DNA from: Hofstenia miamia
Taxonomy: Eukaryota > Xenacoelomorpha > Acoela > Hofsteniidae
NCBI GenBank assembly: GCA_900660155.1
Contig: CABFPE010000193.1
Location: 617,751 to 681,750 of the forward strand
Direction: 5' to 3'
Length of the DNA: 64,000 nt
A program made the translations under genes and the position numbers. The notes beneath the pieces were generated by a model that was given only the letters and a program-made list of their open reading frames with translations, was not told where the DNA came from and searched no databases. Positions 47,661 through 58,837 of this stretch are shown piece after piece (position 1 is the stretch's first letter; each line of letters begins with the position of its first letter).

Positions 47661-49457
47661 TTAACGGTTAAACTAAGTTTGGGGTAATTTTGTTACCCCA
47701 AGAACACCTAGAATAGTATTTTGCGCCCGAATAAAAAAGGAAGAACTCGATATTTTGTGATATTTTTTAAGTGTTTTGTCTGCACAATATGGGAGCCATC
47801 CAAACGTTGTTTACTTGGATCCAACAAAAACATTAATAGATTAAGCTTGGGGTAACTTTGTTACCACAAAGGAAATTAGCTTAAAACTCTTGTTTTAGGA
47901 TGATTGCTAGTTTGTTATAGTTATGCCAATGCTTAGAAAACCCTAATGTTAAAATTTCATGAAAATTTTATTAATATTAATTTAACTTGTATTCGAAAAA
48001 CATCTATATTGTGCCATGATTTTTTGCATATTTTAGTTGCCACGTGAAAAAGACAATCTGCAAAAAAATCTATATCAGGTTTAGGAGCTAGATAACATTG
48101 AAAATCACAGTGAAACCTTAAATATAGATGAGATTTGGTTCATTAAGCAGTTTTGGACTTCAATTTCCAATAAAATAAACAACGCAGTGGGGAGAGAGCG
48201 ATCTCGAAACATTCAATGTTGGTGAACAAAATTATGTACAGGTTGTGAAACCATCTTATTCTATAACTATATTTATGGATGAAATCTTGACTGATTTTAT
48301 TATACAAAATTGTAAGCTCGTCAAAATTTAATGGGACTGATTCATTTAAAGAAGCATCAATTCATTGGAAGCAAGTAGATAGATCTGAATTTGAAGCATT
48401 TACTTGATTGTATATAGTAGCTGGAGTTAATAAGGTACATGATTGCAGTTTAGAAAAACGAGGTTCGCCAGTCTTTTTGGCTACCATGATGAAGAAAAGA
48501 TTTGTATTAATGAAGCAACATTCTGGATCAAGGCGAATGAAATGATAACGATAAGTGCAGTCCAATTCGTTATATATGGTGGAACTTTTCGTCAAACATA
48601 AATCAATCTTATCTTCTTCATCCAAACCTGACAATAAATGAGTAACTATTAGAATATTACGGTGGTGTTTGAATATAGAGTTGAGGCAGGGACAGGCTGC
48701 CTCACAGGCTGCTTGCGAGTTACCTGCGGACAGTGGTTATTGCTTGAGCAATTGGGCCAGGTGCTGTGCGGCCGAAACATGACCAAACCATGCAAATTTG
48801 CATATAGGTATGTGATCGTGTACGAAGGTATCAATGTTGTTAATTATAGCAAATACGAAGTGATTTGAGTTTTCTATTTGTGGTTGTATAGATAATGATA
48901 TTTCTTTGTATACATGGTTCTTAGAAGCTAATTTAACTTTGATGGAAAGTTCTCACAATTAGACAGATTCTTTGATTTTAGCAGAATGTGTATGAAAATG
49001 AGTATTACAGTTAACTACTGTCTATTTCAAAATACAAAAGTATATAGGGTGAACATATTAGTATATTATGCCTCTTTCCTTTCCTATTGTGTGTTTACTG
49101 CAAAAAAAACTAATTGAAGTAATTGTAGGGAAATTAGGGCAAAAGTGTTACCTTGCGGATCAAATTCAGCCTGAAATTTTATTTGCTGGGCCAAATGCAT
49201 TCAAAAAATTGTTTGTGATTAGCGAGTCAAGTTTCTTAGAGGGTAGCGATTATAAATTTAAGCTGCCTACAACTCTTCGATCAAAATTTAAGTTAGATTT
49301 TTATGCAAAGCCGCTAATAAATATTTTTGATGAAAATCTACAGGAGAAATTCACAAAATGTCATAAAATGTATAAATCTATTTATTCAATTCTAAGCTCT
49401 TTTAAATTAGGGTAACTTTGCTACCCCAAATTTATTTTAGCATTGTTTAACCGTTAA
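47661..49457 (+). mobile_element. piggyBac-like element with TTAA target sites, decayed
   Basis: Flanked by TTAA at 47661-47664 and 49454-49457, with 9-base inverted ends CGGTTAAAC. Three subterminal palindromes of the form GGGTAAC-TTTG-TTACCC lie near 47680, 47850 and 49410. Plus-strand fragments at about 48340-48640 read WKQVDRSEFEAFT, YIVAGVNKVHDCSLE, GSPVFLATMMKKRF and SPIRYIWWNF, the order seen before the catalytic core of piggyBac transposases. The core itself is unreadable. A 115-codon frame at 49068-49415 near the right end is of unknown nature. Non-functional. Confidence 0.7.
49068..49415 (+). CDS. unknown ORF at the right end of the piggyBac-like element
   Basis: 115 codons with protein-like composition (GKLGQKCYLADQIQPEILFA, LPTTLRSKFKLDFYAKPL) ending six bases before the subterminal palindrome. 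Not a transposase motif I know. It may be the decayed C-terminal part of the transposase or a captured host segment. Confidence 0.3.
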   Translation: MPLSFPIVCLLQKKLIEVIVGKLGQKCYLADQIQPEILFAGPNAFKKLFVISESSFLEGSDYKFKLPTTLRSKFKLDFYAKPLINIFDENLQEKFTKCHKMYKSIYSILSSFKLG

Positions 49458-51296
49458 AAGATGAAATGAAGAAAAAAGTTGTATTAGGTATTATCAATCA
49501 TAAGTAGATACAAAATCTAGTTGATGTGCTTTGAAAAAGCTTATACTAAATTATATCTGTATACATATACCTGCAATTAGCAAAAAATTATTTTCTGCAC
49601 TTCATAATATTAGACCATGCGCGGTGACGATGTGAAACGTTGATTTGGGATTCGATGCATTGACAAGTTTTCCACCCAACGATTGATATATTAAGAGCCG
49701 TGCTTTACAAAATTATGCAATTTAAATTCATTTACCTTCTCTGAAACGCACCTATTATTTTTTAATCTTATAAGCATATCCATGTAATAAGAACGCCAGC
49801 AAAAACTTGTACAAACCAAATTAGTTCTGAACTTACCTGATTTACAACTACAGTATTTCCCATTGAATTTACTCCAAACGCCATACAACTTAAGATAAGT
49901 GTCATGCTCTTAAAGTAAATCTAAATATATTAATAGTATCTAAGAAATGACCTATATATTTACATTGGCAAAATATATATTTTAAGCTAGCCAATTCTAT
50001 ATATTTATTGAAGATGGTATTAAACTATTTTTAAAAAATTATCAGCTTTATTGACATTAAATGTATTGAGTGCATTGGATTTTAAAACAAATACATGCAC
50101 ATGTAATTTAGAAAGCAGCATCTACAAATATGCAGATCTTAAATGTGTGTTAACTGTTTGCTAGTTGCGACCATACATGATAGAATGTAATGGCTGAATT
50201 GATAGGAGTATATTGCTGGTAATGTCTTCCATGAGCTTTCTTCGATGAGGCTTTAGTGTTTCTTGTGCGGCTGCTTAACGTTATACAGTTACTTCTTCAC
50301 CAGATTAAATATGAAAGTAATTTTGCAAAACCTGCTTATACTCCTGCGAACATTCAAATTTGATTTTTAAGTTTTCGCTTTACAGTGAGAAGCAGAAATG
50401 AATGACTAAATATTGAACGACTACAATGCATTGTGGTTGGATTAAATAGTAAGGCACTTGGATTAAATTACATGGCGTAAAGATTAAAATTAAATTTAGT
50501 CCTTATTGCATAGCACGATTATATGGTTTTCAAGTACCCGTAGACTCACCTTATAATACAAAACACCTACATCAAGCAAGTATATGCATAAGCATGTAGT
50601 ATTTCATCTTACGGACCTTAGCAAAGTGATATCACATTGGGCTTTATTCATTAGAATTTGATTTCAAATATTAAACTGTTGACTGCATGTGATAATTAGT
50701 TTCAATGTTAACTTATCAGCAGGTAAAATTAACTTCTCCATATTTTTTCAAATACCTGTATGGTAAAGCATATTCACACATTGATGCGTGTGCTGCAGTG
50801 CTGTGTTAAATACGCACCAACTTTAGACATGAAAAAATTTCGTTTCTGAATATTGGAAACAATTAATATTAATAAATTTTGGTTAGGAATTATATTCAAA
50901 AGTCTTTTTTTACTAGGGTCATAAACAATATTTTTTCTAATTATCTGCTCATTTTACGCTCATTTAAATATCGGTCCTATTTATCTATTCAAAGCTATCG
51001 CATTGAGACAAAATGTGTTGAAACAATATATTTTGCGAACATATTATGATAAATTATTCGTAGATTTTTATTAACAACGATATTTTTGCAAATGTGATGA
51101 TTTCTAACACAATTAATTGCTGAACAAGTCTAAAGTTAAATGTGTTTAGAGTAGAAAGTCAGTGTGGGCATTCGACTTTAAAATGAAATTACTGAAATAA
51201 TGATTTTGCAGAGCACGTATGCTATTATTAATTAAAAATGTATAAGCATTGCGATCATTATTATAACTTTTCCAAAATCAAACCTTCAAATAACTT
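49458..51296. other. no secure feature
   Basis: AT-rich region downstream of the NF-YB stop codon on the minus strand. It presumably contains the NF-YB 3' UTR. One small ORF is listed separately. Confidence 0.4.
49768..49884 (-). CDS. possible 38-residue membrane microprotein
   Basis: ATG-to-TAA frame MAFGVNSMGNTVVVNQVSSE followed by a hydrophobic stretch (LIWFVQVFAGVLITWICL) long enough to cross a membrane. Alternatively, CAG|GTAAGT inside it is an ideal splice donor, in which case only the first 16 codons are coding. No homologue recognised. Confidence 0.2.
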   Translation of the reverse strand: MAFGVNSMGNTVVVNQVSSELIWFVQVFAGVLITWICL

Positions 51297-51403
51297 TTAA
51301 AAATGGGAATATGACCAAACAACCGGCTGTGAAGAAGATGTCGTCGTATTGAAAACCTGACTTGGAGCCACTGCTCCTTGATCACTAGTGTCATCTATTT
51401 GTT
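51297..51403 (-). CDS. NFYB: NF-YB terminal exon (proposed)
   Basis: Acceptor tttttag, then [15 protein letters not shown] through [10 protein letters not shown] and a TAA stop. It enters in phase 1, as the exon ending at 56521 requires. No other minus-strand exon in the intervening 5.1 kb fits both phase and a sensible C-terminus equally well. Confidence 0.65.
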
Positions 51404-54400
51404 CTAAAAATGAACTAAAAATGATTTAATGAGAGATTTTCGTAAACTAATATGTTGATGATAATTTAAAATGTTTAATACTACTTATTATAGCGATTGA
51501 TAAGCGACTATAACAAGCAAAAACGACTGCCTAAAGCACTATAAGGCCGCATTAATTGAATTTTTAAATGTACATGTACATTGGAAAAATCTTTAAAATG
51601 ACAAACGAATCGGAAAATATCACGATAATCACTATAATATCACTTTTCTTAATAAGTGAACATATATAACGAACAGTCAGCAATTAAGAAACTAAGTCCA
51701 ATACCCGAAAATCAATCCGTCCTCAATTAAGCAAGACCCCTCTAATAAGTTACAAGAAGCGCAAAATTACTAGAAATTTTGTACATATATTGAAATTCAT
51801 CGTCAGTAATCCAATTGACACAACAATTTATTCAGTTTAACATCGAGACCCGATCAAATTGTAAAATATATGACCCGGTGACCTGATTTGACCAGTTTTT
51901 TCAGAATGTAGTTTGCAAGAACTTGTAAACAGCATACCTACATATGAATAGATTTTGAAAAGAAGCAGATCAAGCTGAAATTTGAATGCTTCGCCTCATA
52001 AAAACGAAAGTTTATATTAAATACAAAGTTCTAACATATTTCATAATTTAAAATGTCCAAATGTGCAAATATCCATTGCACCACATGAAAATGTATGTAG
52101 TTTACTAATAACAAGTGAAAATATCCTCTAGTGCAAACTGATGAATGTTTGACAATAGGGAAATTATCGAATTAATGTATGTCAAATTGTTGGCTAATAA
52201 ATTTTCGTTGTATTCTTGTACATTGAATTCGAAACAAGCATTGATAATCAGATTTTTGTGCATGCACAGTATACAGCTCATAACATATTCTGTAAAATAT
52301 ACTATACCCTCTTGAGTCCCGCTGTACTCGGCTGAGTACACGAGTAAACTTTGACCTGTTGGCGCGAGCGCACTGATAGGCCAGTTTATCCATTTCAGCT
52401 TAATATAATATTAGTTTACCCATCTAGCGGTATTAAATGGAATCGAGCTTAACGTTCTAATTGCATAGCATTGGCTTTACAGACAATGCTGATTTTAATC
52501 TACTGATACCTGGAAATAAAATCAGCTGTATTTTTCATTCTGTGTCATTTCAACAATTGTGTTCTACATGAAATGTGTTTATCAATATCTACCAAATTGA
52601 TATATTGTATTTTCCTTATAAGTTAAGAAGTGTGTTTAAAGTTATTATTGATTCTTTCCGTAGTACTCGTCCGAGTACAGTCGGGTTGCAAATTCCGAAA
52701 CACTAAGTAAAACTAAACTTTGTAATAATGTTTCAACCTGATTGTTTTGTTATTTCAGATTCCTGTGATAAAAGTGTTGTCTGCCACTAAATCTCTTCAT
52801 CAAACGGCTCTAAAGGCACGTTATAATATTGAAGCTTGGATGGATTTTGATAATTCCGATATTGAAGATGTTGCGAGCGATATTCAGGAGGAACCGGATG
52901 CCAACTATGAAGCAGATTCGCCAGAAGCGATATGATTTCAGCAGAAGATAATATTGAGCCTACATCTCATCTGACGAAGATATTGAAAATCGATCAAACG
53001 AAAAAAGTCGTCAAATGAAATGGATTCTCAATAACGATTTCACTTTTCCTCAAATTGAAATTCGTCAGGATATTTATGATTGAGATGGATATGCTTGCTA
53101 AAGAAAATTCTATGACAAGATTTTTAGCCTATATTCCGAGCAGATTCTTAGACAACATGGCTACATTTACGCACGAAAAAATGGTTGGCAAAGGTCAACG
53201 TATTGGATTGGAGTTAAATGAATCCGCAATGCTGAAATACATGGCAATACTAATCAGAACTTCATTATTTCGAATCCCATCGCTCAGATTGTATTGGAAA
53301 CAGAATTCGAGCGAACTTAAAAGTTGTTCGAGACATGGATGTTAGTAATGAAGAGGGCTTATTTAAGCCATTGTGGAAAATATTGCCTATTTATGATCAA
53401 ATTCGCGAAACAATGCGAGCTTTGCCCAAACTGCGAGACAATGTAAGTTTGAGCGAAATTATTGTACCTTTTAAAGATGCCAAGCCTTACAAGGTACTCA
53501 TAAGATCCAAGCCACACACTGCCGGTCAAAAAATATACGCTTTGGCAACCCCAAGAGGTTTGATTTTGGATTGTATCCTTTACCAAGGCAAAACGCATTT
53601 TCTGACAAAGACAAGGGAACCAAAGAAGGTGAAGCAGTGATTTTGGAATCGACTAAAAATATTGAGAAAGGTGTCATTGTTTATACGGATCATTTTTTCA
53701 CAACTATTGGGAGCATAGAAAAAACAAATGAGAAAGATATTGGAATGACGGGAACAGTAATGAAAAACCGATTACCAGTTGCTCTTTCTGCAAAACTACC
53801 AAAAAGCTTAGAGCGTGGTGAAACAAAGACATTTGTTCGAGAAGATGGTGTAATGGTATTAACATGTTGGCAAGATAGTAGCTTGGTGCTATGTTTACGC
53901 AATCGGCAAGCATTTCCCTAGCCGTTTTTATTGTTCAATATAACAAATTCATGGGAGGTGTTGACCTTGGTGACCGAATTTCTGCACTTCATCCACATTG
54001 GGTATCGTATCAAAAATGGACCGTCAGAAGTATTCATCACGCAGTGATGATGTGTTATTAACATTTGGATTGAACAGAAAAAAGTAACGTTTCTAGAATT
54101 CGCAATGGACCTTACTGAAAAAATGCTGGTGAAAGCAAATGAAATTAATACAAATGTCCAACCAGACAAACGTGGATTTCCATCGATATCACAAAGATTG
54201 TGTGACACCCATATGCCAGAATTTGTTCCCATGAAGAATCCAGTTCGGTGCAAACGCTGCAGTAAGGGGAAAACGCGCTGATGTTGTGTAAAATGCAGTG
54301 ATATCACAAAGACTAGATTTATGTTATGTTTAAAACCGAATCAAAATTGTTTTGCTAAATTTCATAATGGAAAATGATACATTTAATTTTAATTTAATGA

Positions 54401-57147
54401 ATTAAATCATTTAACGGTTTTAGAGCTTTCATATTGCAAAATTACGGTAATAAGAGGATATAATAGGATTCCATTATTGGTATAGGTTATCACAAATCAG
54501 TCCCAGGCGTACTCGGCCGAGGACAGCAATTTCTCAAAAATCAAGTAATAAAGCCATAATTTAATTTCTATGACATCTCATAACCTTCTTTGTGCCTTGG
54601 AAAAATCAATAAAATTTGAAATGGGACTGATATTTCTGTGCAATGTTTCAAGAGTGCACGCATTATACCACAACGTATGTGAAATATGGCAATTTTTTGT
54701 ATTCGGCAATAGTGAAAATTCGTCAATGTCCAATATTGAATTTTTTAGCTATCGCCATGCTATTTCACTATTGCCGACTTTACTGTATTCACAGTCATTT
54801 ATTAAATCTGTTGACGTTGAGACCACTCAAAAGGCTAGAAAAATGACTTTTTAAATATAATGCTTTTTAGAAGGCCAAAGTTTAGTTTTATCTAATCTTT
54901 AAACAATTTATACCAATTAATGGTCAATTGATCGAATTCTATTACAGTGTTACTACACTCCAAAATTTTTTGGTTTGTGCGTAAATGAAAATTTTATAAA
55001 TAGCTTAATAGTGAAAATGGATCATTTTAAGGGTGCAGAAGTAAAATTTAAATTGAATAACATCCTTAGTAATTTTGGCTCAAAACATGCAAAATTTAAA
55101 AATATTATAAGGCGATGTATGTTCAAACTTCAAACATGCAATTTTAATTTTTTGTGTTAGGGGTTGGTTGTGGGACACCCTTTATGTTAATTCTAATTCG
55201 AATCAGTGGATGCAAATATTCGAATCTAAACACAGTGATAATGAAGGGTCTGATATAGAAACGTCTGGTGTGGTACTGAAATTCCTAAACAAAAAACTTC
55301 ACAGCTTACTTTTGTTTTGCACAAATTTTGTCTCCAATATTACCTCTGATCTTGAGCTTTTGGCTACGTAGTCTTCTGTTACCAATTTTGATTTTAGCCC
55401 AACCAAGACATGTAGTATTTCCTTTTCTGTATCTTCCCTTCTGATCTGCCTCTCCATGTGAAATTTTCTCCTCATCATACTGATTTTGGAGTTCAACTTG
55501 CTTCTAACTTGAATTGGTCTGGTCATGTGTCATTTCGCCTCCGCAAAGCTAATTCCTCACTCTTTGCCCTCTTCCGCAATGTTCCCTTTAATTCCCCATC
55601 TGCTGTGAAACTCTTTGTTCAAGTACATTCCTCGCGCCATTCTTCTCCAAGCTTCTCTCTATAGGTGGTCTTGTTCCACTCAATGGAACGGTTCCAGAAG
55701 CGTGCTTTCAAATGGATCTCTCCCTTACCATACCTTCTTCACGCTCCAGCTGTCGCTCTACTTCCATGCATGTGATCTCCCCCTGCTCACTCGAAATTGG
55801 ATTTTGATCCCTTTGGTGTTATAAAGGTCTTCAATTCCAGCTCCACTCGCCCTAATGGTGTTATCACTTTCTCCATTCGTCGTCCCAAGAAACATCGCAC
55901 CCTTTACAATCCTCCATCAGCCATTGATATTTAGTTCATTGACGCCGAGCTTCTAAAAATCTTTGAAGTCTTTCCTCTTTGCTGAGCCCTTTTCCACCTC
56001 GTCTACTCTTCCATCTGCTCCTAATTTGTCTCCTGTGACTGCCCTAGCTGACGTAAAACTTGATTGGCTTTTATATTTCTGTAGTATTGGCCTAATAAAG
56101 TCCTATATTATTATTATTCTTATTATTATTATTATTATTATTACCTAAATAGTCTGATTCGAAATAATAAATAATTCGCAATATATCTAATAGAGCTTCA
56201 CATGGAATTTGCTTAATTCAATGCTTACGTATTAATGAGCCTAACTAACTCTTTATACATTTGTTTATTTTCCTTATTAATTAAAAGTGGCCCGGATGAA
56301 CCGTAAATTCTAAAAGCATTAGTAAATATATAAGCCCGTACAGTTTGCAAATGTTCGGACCAATTAATAGTATACAATAATGCTGAAATTTGTTTATCCA
56401 ATATAGGATAGACAATATAAAGTGATGTCTTGATGCGAATGAACAATCATACATTTTGAAAATTCTAATATCTAACAAACAGATTAAGAAATAACCAAAC
56501 TAATATTCTAAAATATTTACCAATATATGTTTTGTTGTTTGATGTTTGTGGAGTAGAAATCTGATCAGAGATTGGATTCAAATGCATAATTTTTTCAACT
56601 TTAGCAGACTACAATTAACAGTTAAACTAACTATATAAAATAACTAAACTAACACAGCGATATTTTTCTAAATAGATTTTGAGTGGTTCAATGTATGAAT
56701 CAAAGCCCAGTTGAGCCATTGCGAACAGAATGTCTTCACCATTTATAGTTTTTCGTCTCTCCTGAGCACATCGTTCACTAGCTTCACTTGTAATAAATGA
56801 AATAAATTCGGATACACACTCTTGGACACATTCCTTTGCATCCTTAGCAATTTTACCCGACCTGGGAATCGCATGTTTCATAATTCTGGAAATATTAGCA
56901 ATGGGGAGAAATCTAAGAAAGAGGTAGGCTAACTATTACGTCATATCAATGATTTACCTATCCTGTTCTCGCAAAACATGTGGAGCGCGACTGTCCTCAT
57001 TGGATCGATATACTGCAGAACTGGATATATCATCTTCGATCGGATTGGAAATCATAGATCCAGTAAACTCATAATTGGAAGTATTACTAAATATCAAAAT
57101 TAAATATTATAGAGATGAAAATCAAACCTTTTCCCACTTATGTCCAT
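51297..57147 (-). CDS. NFYB: NF-YB, CCAAT-binding transcription factor subunit B
   Basis: Exons on the minus strand: 57147-57128, 57086-56958, 56912-56654, 56608-56521, 51403-51297. Introns of 41, 45, 45 and 5117 nt all begin GT and end AG. The exons sum to 603 nt, exactly 200 residues plus stop (human protein 207). Residues 51-136 are the histone-fold domain, nearly identical to other animals: [62 protein letters not shown]. It pairs with NF-YC through this fold, and the dimer recruits NF-YA to bind CCAAT boxes in nuclear chromatin. The C-terminus ([17 protein letters not shown]) is Gln/Ser/Thr-rich, as expected for the activation region. Exon 4 to exon 5 rests on phase fit and total length. 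An alternative acceptor at about 56451 would give a shorter C-terminus. Confidence 0.9.
52300..54530 (+). mobile_element. second piggyBac-family element, inside NF-YB intron 4
   Basis: Related 16-base palindromes lie at 52324-52339 (GTACTCGGCTGAGTAC), 52663-52678 (GTACTCGTCCGAGTAC) and 54509-54524 (GTACTCGGCCGAGGAC). The outer two, extended, form inverted subterminal repeats (GCTGT.CTCGGC.GAGTAC). The transposase lies between them on the plus strand, antisense to NF-YB. Exact ends and TTAA duplications were not settled. Confidence 0.75.
52747..54355 (+). pseudogene. piggyBac transposase relic (PGBD-like)
   Basis: Acidic N-terminus ([17 protein letters not shown]), then [34 protein letters not shown] (the position of the first catalytic aspartate, where piggyBac has a D-E motif, is Ser here), [34 protein letters not shown] (second aspartate kept), [15 protein letters not shown] (third aspartate kept), and a cysteine-rich C-terminal finger ([10 protein letters not shown]...CVKC...LCL...CFAKFH). 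Several frameshifts or stops split it. The fragments overlap in the order expected for one full-length transposase, so the loss of function looks gradual. Confidence 0.85.
54531..55319. other. intronic spacer with a short inverted repeat
   Basis: Within NF-YB intron 4. A stem of about 15 bases (cggcaatagtgaaa near 54702-54715, inverted near 54763-54776) could form a hairpin. Small open stretches at 54570-54854 and 55168-55371 have no recognised content. Confidence 0.4.
55320..56145 (+). mobile_element. LINE family G, 3' fragment in NF-YB intron 4
   Basis: Matches the 3' third of the LINE at 59540-62990, from the region after the catalytic box ([36 protein letters not shown]) through the 3' UTR to a (TTA)n tail at about 56105-56145. 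Divergence from the larger copy and several frameshifts show it is an older 5'-truncated insertion. Confidence 0.85.
56225..56446 (-). CDS. exon-like ORF inside NF-YB intron 4
   Basis: A minus-strand frame of about 73 codons with a strongly protein-like reading ([45 protein letters not shown]), ending at a good GTAAGC donor. Upstream stops mean a splice acceptor (perhaps aaatttcag near 56378) would be needed. It does not fit the NF-YB frame unless a 31-nt intron is assumed, and its sequence is not an NF-YB C-terminus. No family recognised; a relic of another gene or element is possible. Confidence 0.3.
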   Translation of the reverse strand: MFIRIKTSLYIVYPILDKQISALLYTINWSEHLQTVRAYIFTNAFRIYGSSGPLLINKENKQMYKELVRLINT

Positions 57148-57570
57148 ATTCGAACCTATAATGAGAATAAGTAAGAAAATGAATAATGAATATAGATCGC
57201 CACTCGTATCGATATAAATATATGATCGAGAAAAAGTTTAAAGAATGATAGCAATATTTTTAACACATGATAATATTTCATTCATTATGAATGAATCAAA
57301 TATTACAAAACTGAAATGAATCATATTAAATAAATGTGACAAAGGTTATCCATTAGTTTCATTAATTGGAAAGATGATTTTTCAAAAAATATTAAGGTGA
57401 CAGCACGGTAAGCGTCCGTGGCTGGATTGAAACCCTTGAGCATCAGTAATTATTGCAATACTATAAAGTAACAGCAGTTATGATAGGGGTGGCGAAATAT
57501 TAGCTAGAATAACAGGAAACAGTAAAAACTAGGATGTCATGAATCATTGAAGACAAGGTAGTAAAAATTA
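57148..57570. promoter_or_regulatory. NF-YB upstream region with a splice acceptor 8 nt before the ATG
   Basis: On the minus strand, a pyrimidine stretch ends ..cattatag at 57156, leaving only GTTCGAAT before the NF-YB ATG. That implies a spliced 5' leader, either an upstream UTR exon or a trans-spliced leader. The rest up to the plus-strand ATG at 57571 shows no recognisable gene and is the shared upstream region of two divergent genes. Confidence 0.4.
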
Positions 57571-58276
57571 ATGCAAACCGAAGTTTCCACTCTAACAAAT
57601 TTATTCGACAATAGACGATTTATCCATTACCAGTGAATTTGCATTAGACACTATATGAATAGCAAAAGTAAATAAAACTAAACCTCTAATTTTTGTAAGA
57701 TTTGCAACTATGTTAAATGGCAAGTAAATTTAGTACAAAAACGCAATAAGAGTAAAATAGATGCAGCAATGTGTATGTGAGCAATGAGATGCTACGCTAC
57801 AGAGATCAAACTTCGGCATAAATTTGCAAATTATATTGCGTAACACGCTTAATAAATTATAACTTGAATACATAGTGATTGATGGAAAACGGAATTGTCT
57901 ATAGCATTATCAAGAAGTACCTCAAGAACTAATGTGTTAATAATAGAGAGCACAAAAGGCAAATTTTATGCTGCAAGAACAGTAAAAAAAATTTCAAATA
58001 CTTATACGACAAAACCAATAGAAGAACATCTGATGGTTTTCTTCACACGAGAATGCGCGATCTTGCCACGATAACTGGATTATTTCAAAATTGCAATGGT
58101 TAAGTCCTCAAATGAATACAAAAATCGTATGAGGCAACAGTTGAATTTGTGGCCCACATTGAAAAAAACGAACACTGCAATTTTTCGTTGATTGGGGATT
58201 CAAACAGAGTAGCGGTAAGCTTTTTCATTACAATGTGTTACACAAATAGGCACGTAGCAAGGCGAAAAGTTTATAG
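57571..58276 (+). CDS. unknown small host gene (tentative four-exon model)
   Basis: Exons 57571-57632, 57947-58098, 58141-58214 and 58250-58276 join in phase to a 104-residue frame. Introns are 314, 42 and 35 nt, with donors GTGAAT, GTTAAG, GTAAGC and AG acceptors. It has MQTEVSTLTNLFDNRRF at the start, DKTNRRTSDGFLHTRMRDL, ATITGLFQNCNVEFVAHIEK, HCNFSLIGDSNRVA, and a basic end. The 42-nt intron matches the size class of the other host genes here, which supports the middle part. First and last exons are less certain. No domain recognised. It is divergent from NF-YB, with 423 bases between the start codons. Confidence 0.4.
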
Positions 58277-58530
58277 TAGTAAAGCAAAGCAATACAAAAC
58301 CACTTGGTTATGTATACAGCACCCAATTTTGATATTTTTAGTTGTATTTAGTACGCAATTCCAATTAACCAACTAAGCCTTTAAATTCTACAATTTTTTT
58401 ATATAGAGATGTTTAGCATGATATTTTAAGTTGTTTCTACAAAATTTGATATTGTGTCATTACTCATATATTTTTACTGATTATTTTTTATTGATATACG
58501 TGCGCTAATAGAAGGGGGAATTATTTGAAA

Positions 58531-58610
58531 TATATATGGGCACTCTAACACTGTCAATAAGAACATTAATTATATATGGGCACTCTAACACTGTCAATAA
58601 GAACATTAAT
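58531..58610. repeat. 40-bp perfect tandem duplication
   Basis: Unit tatatatgggcactctaaca plus 20 further bases, present exactly twice (58531-58570, 58571-58610). A short local duplication without known function. Confidence 0.95.
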
Positions 58611-58653
58611 TGCAAATTGACGAATTGCAGAGTAAAGTTTAATGGAAACTCAC

Positions 58654-58774
58654 AATGAACGATCTGGGATTCTGATATTTCTAGTAGATCGATTAAAACG
58701 GGACTTAAAACGTGTTCATTATGAGCAGACAGGCCATGAGCAGTGAACAGCTGACCATTGTTATGCTCATTCAA
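58654..58774 (-). CDS. possible host exon upstream of NF-YB
   Basis: Minus-strand stretch bounded by acceptor cagtag (58775-58776) and a textbook donor GTGAGT at 58653. It reads LNEHNNGQLFTAHGLSAHNE then HVLSPVLIDLLEISESQIVH. Phase 0 in, phase 1 out. No partner exon found and no family recognised. Confidence 0.35.
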
Positions 58775-58837
58775 CTACTGAAAAGTACTTCTCTGAATTA
58801 ATCCATGTTTAAAGCGATTCAGTGACTACATATAGTT

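Noticed and set aside
48362-48634. Minus-strand 90-codon ORF inside the piggyBac relic
   Set aside because: Shadow of the plus-strand transposase remnants, which read correctly in the same interval.
57365-57369. ATTGG (inverted CCAAT) upstream of NF-YB, suggesting autoregulation
   Set aside because: A single 5-mer in 420 AT-rich bases is expected by chance.
57405-57450. tRNA-like stretch (ggctggattgaaaccc)
   Set aside because: Resembles a T-arm superficially, but no acceptor, D-arm or anticodon arm can be folded around it.
58505-58774. Whole 89-codon minus ORF as a gene
   Set aside because: Its left half is the 40-bp tandem repeat and lies beyond a textbook GTGAGT donor. Only 58654-58774 is kept as a possible exon.
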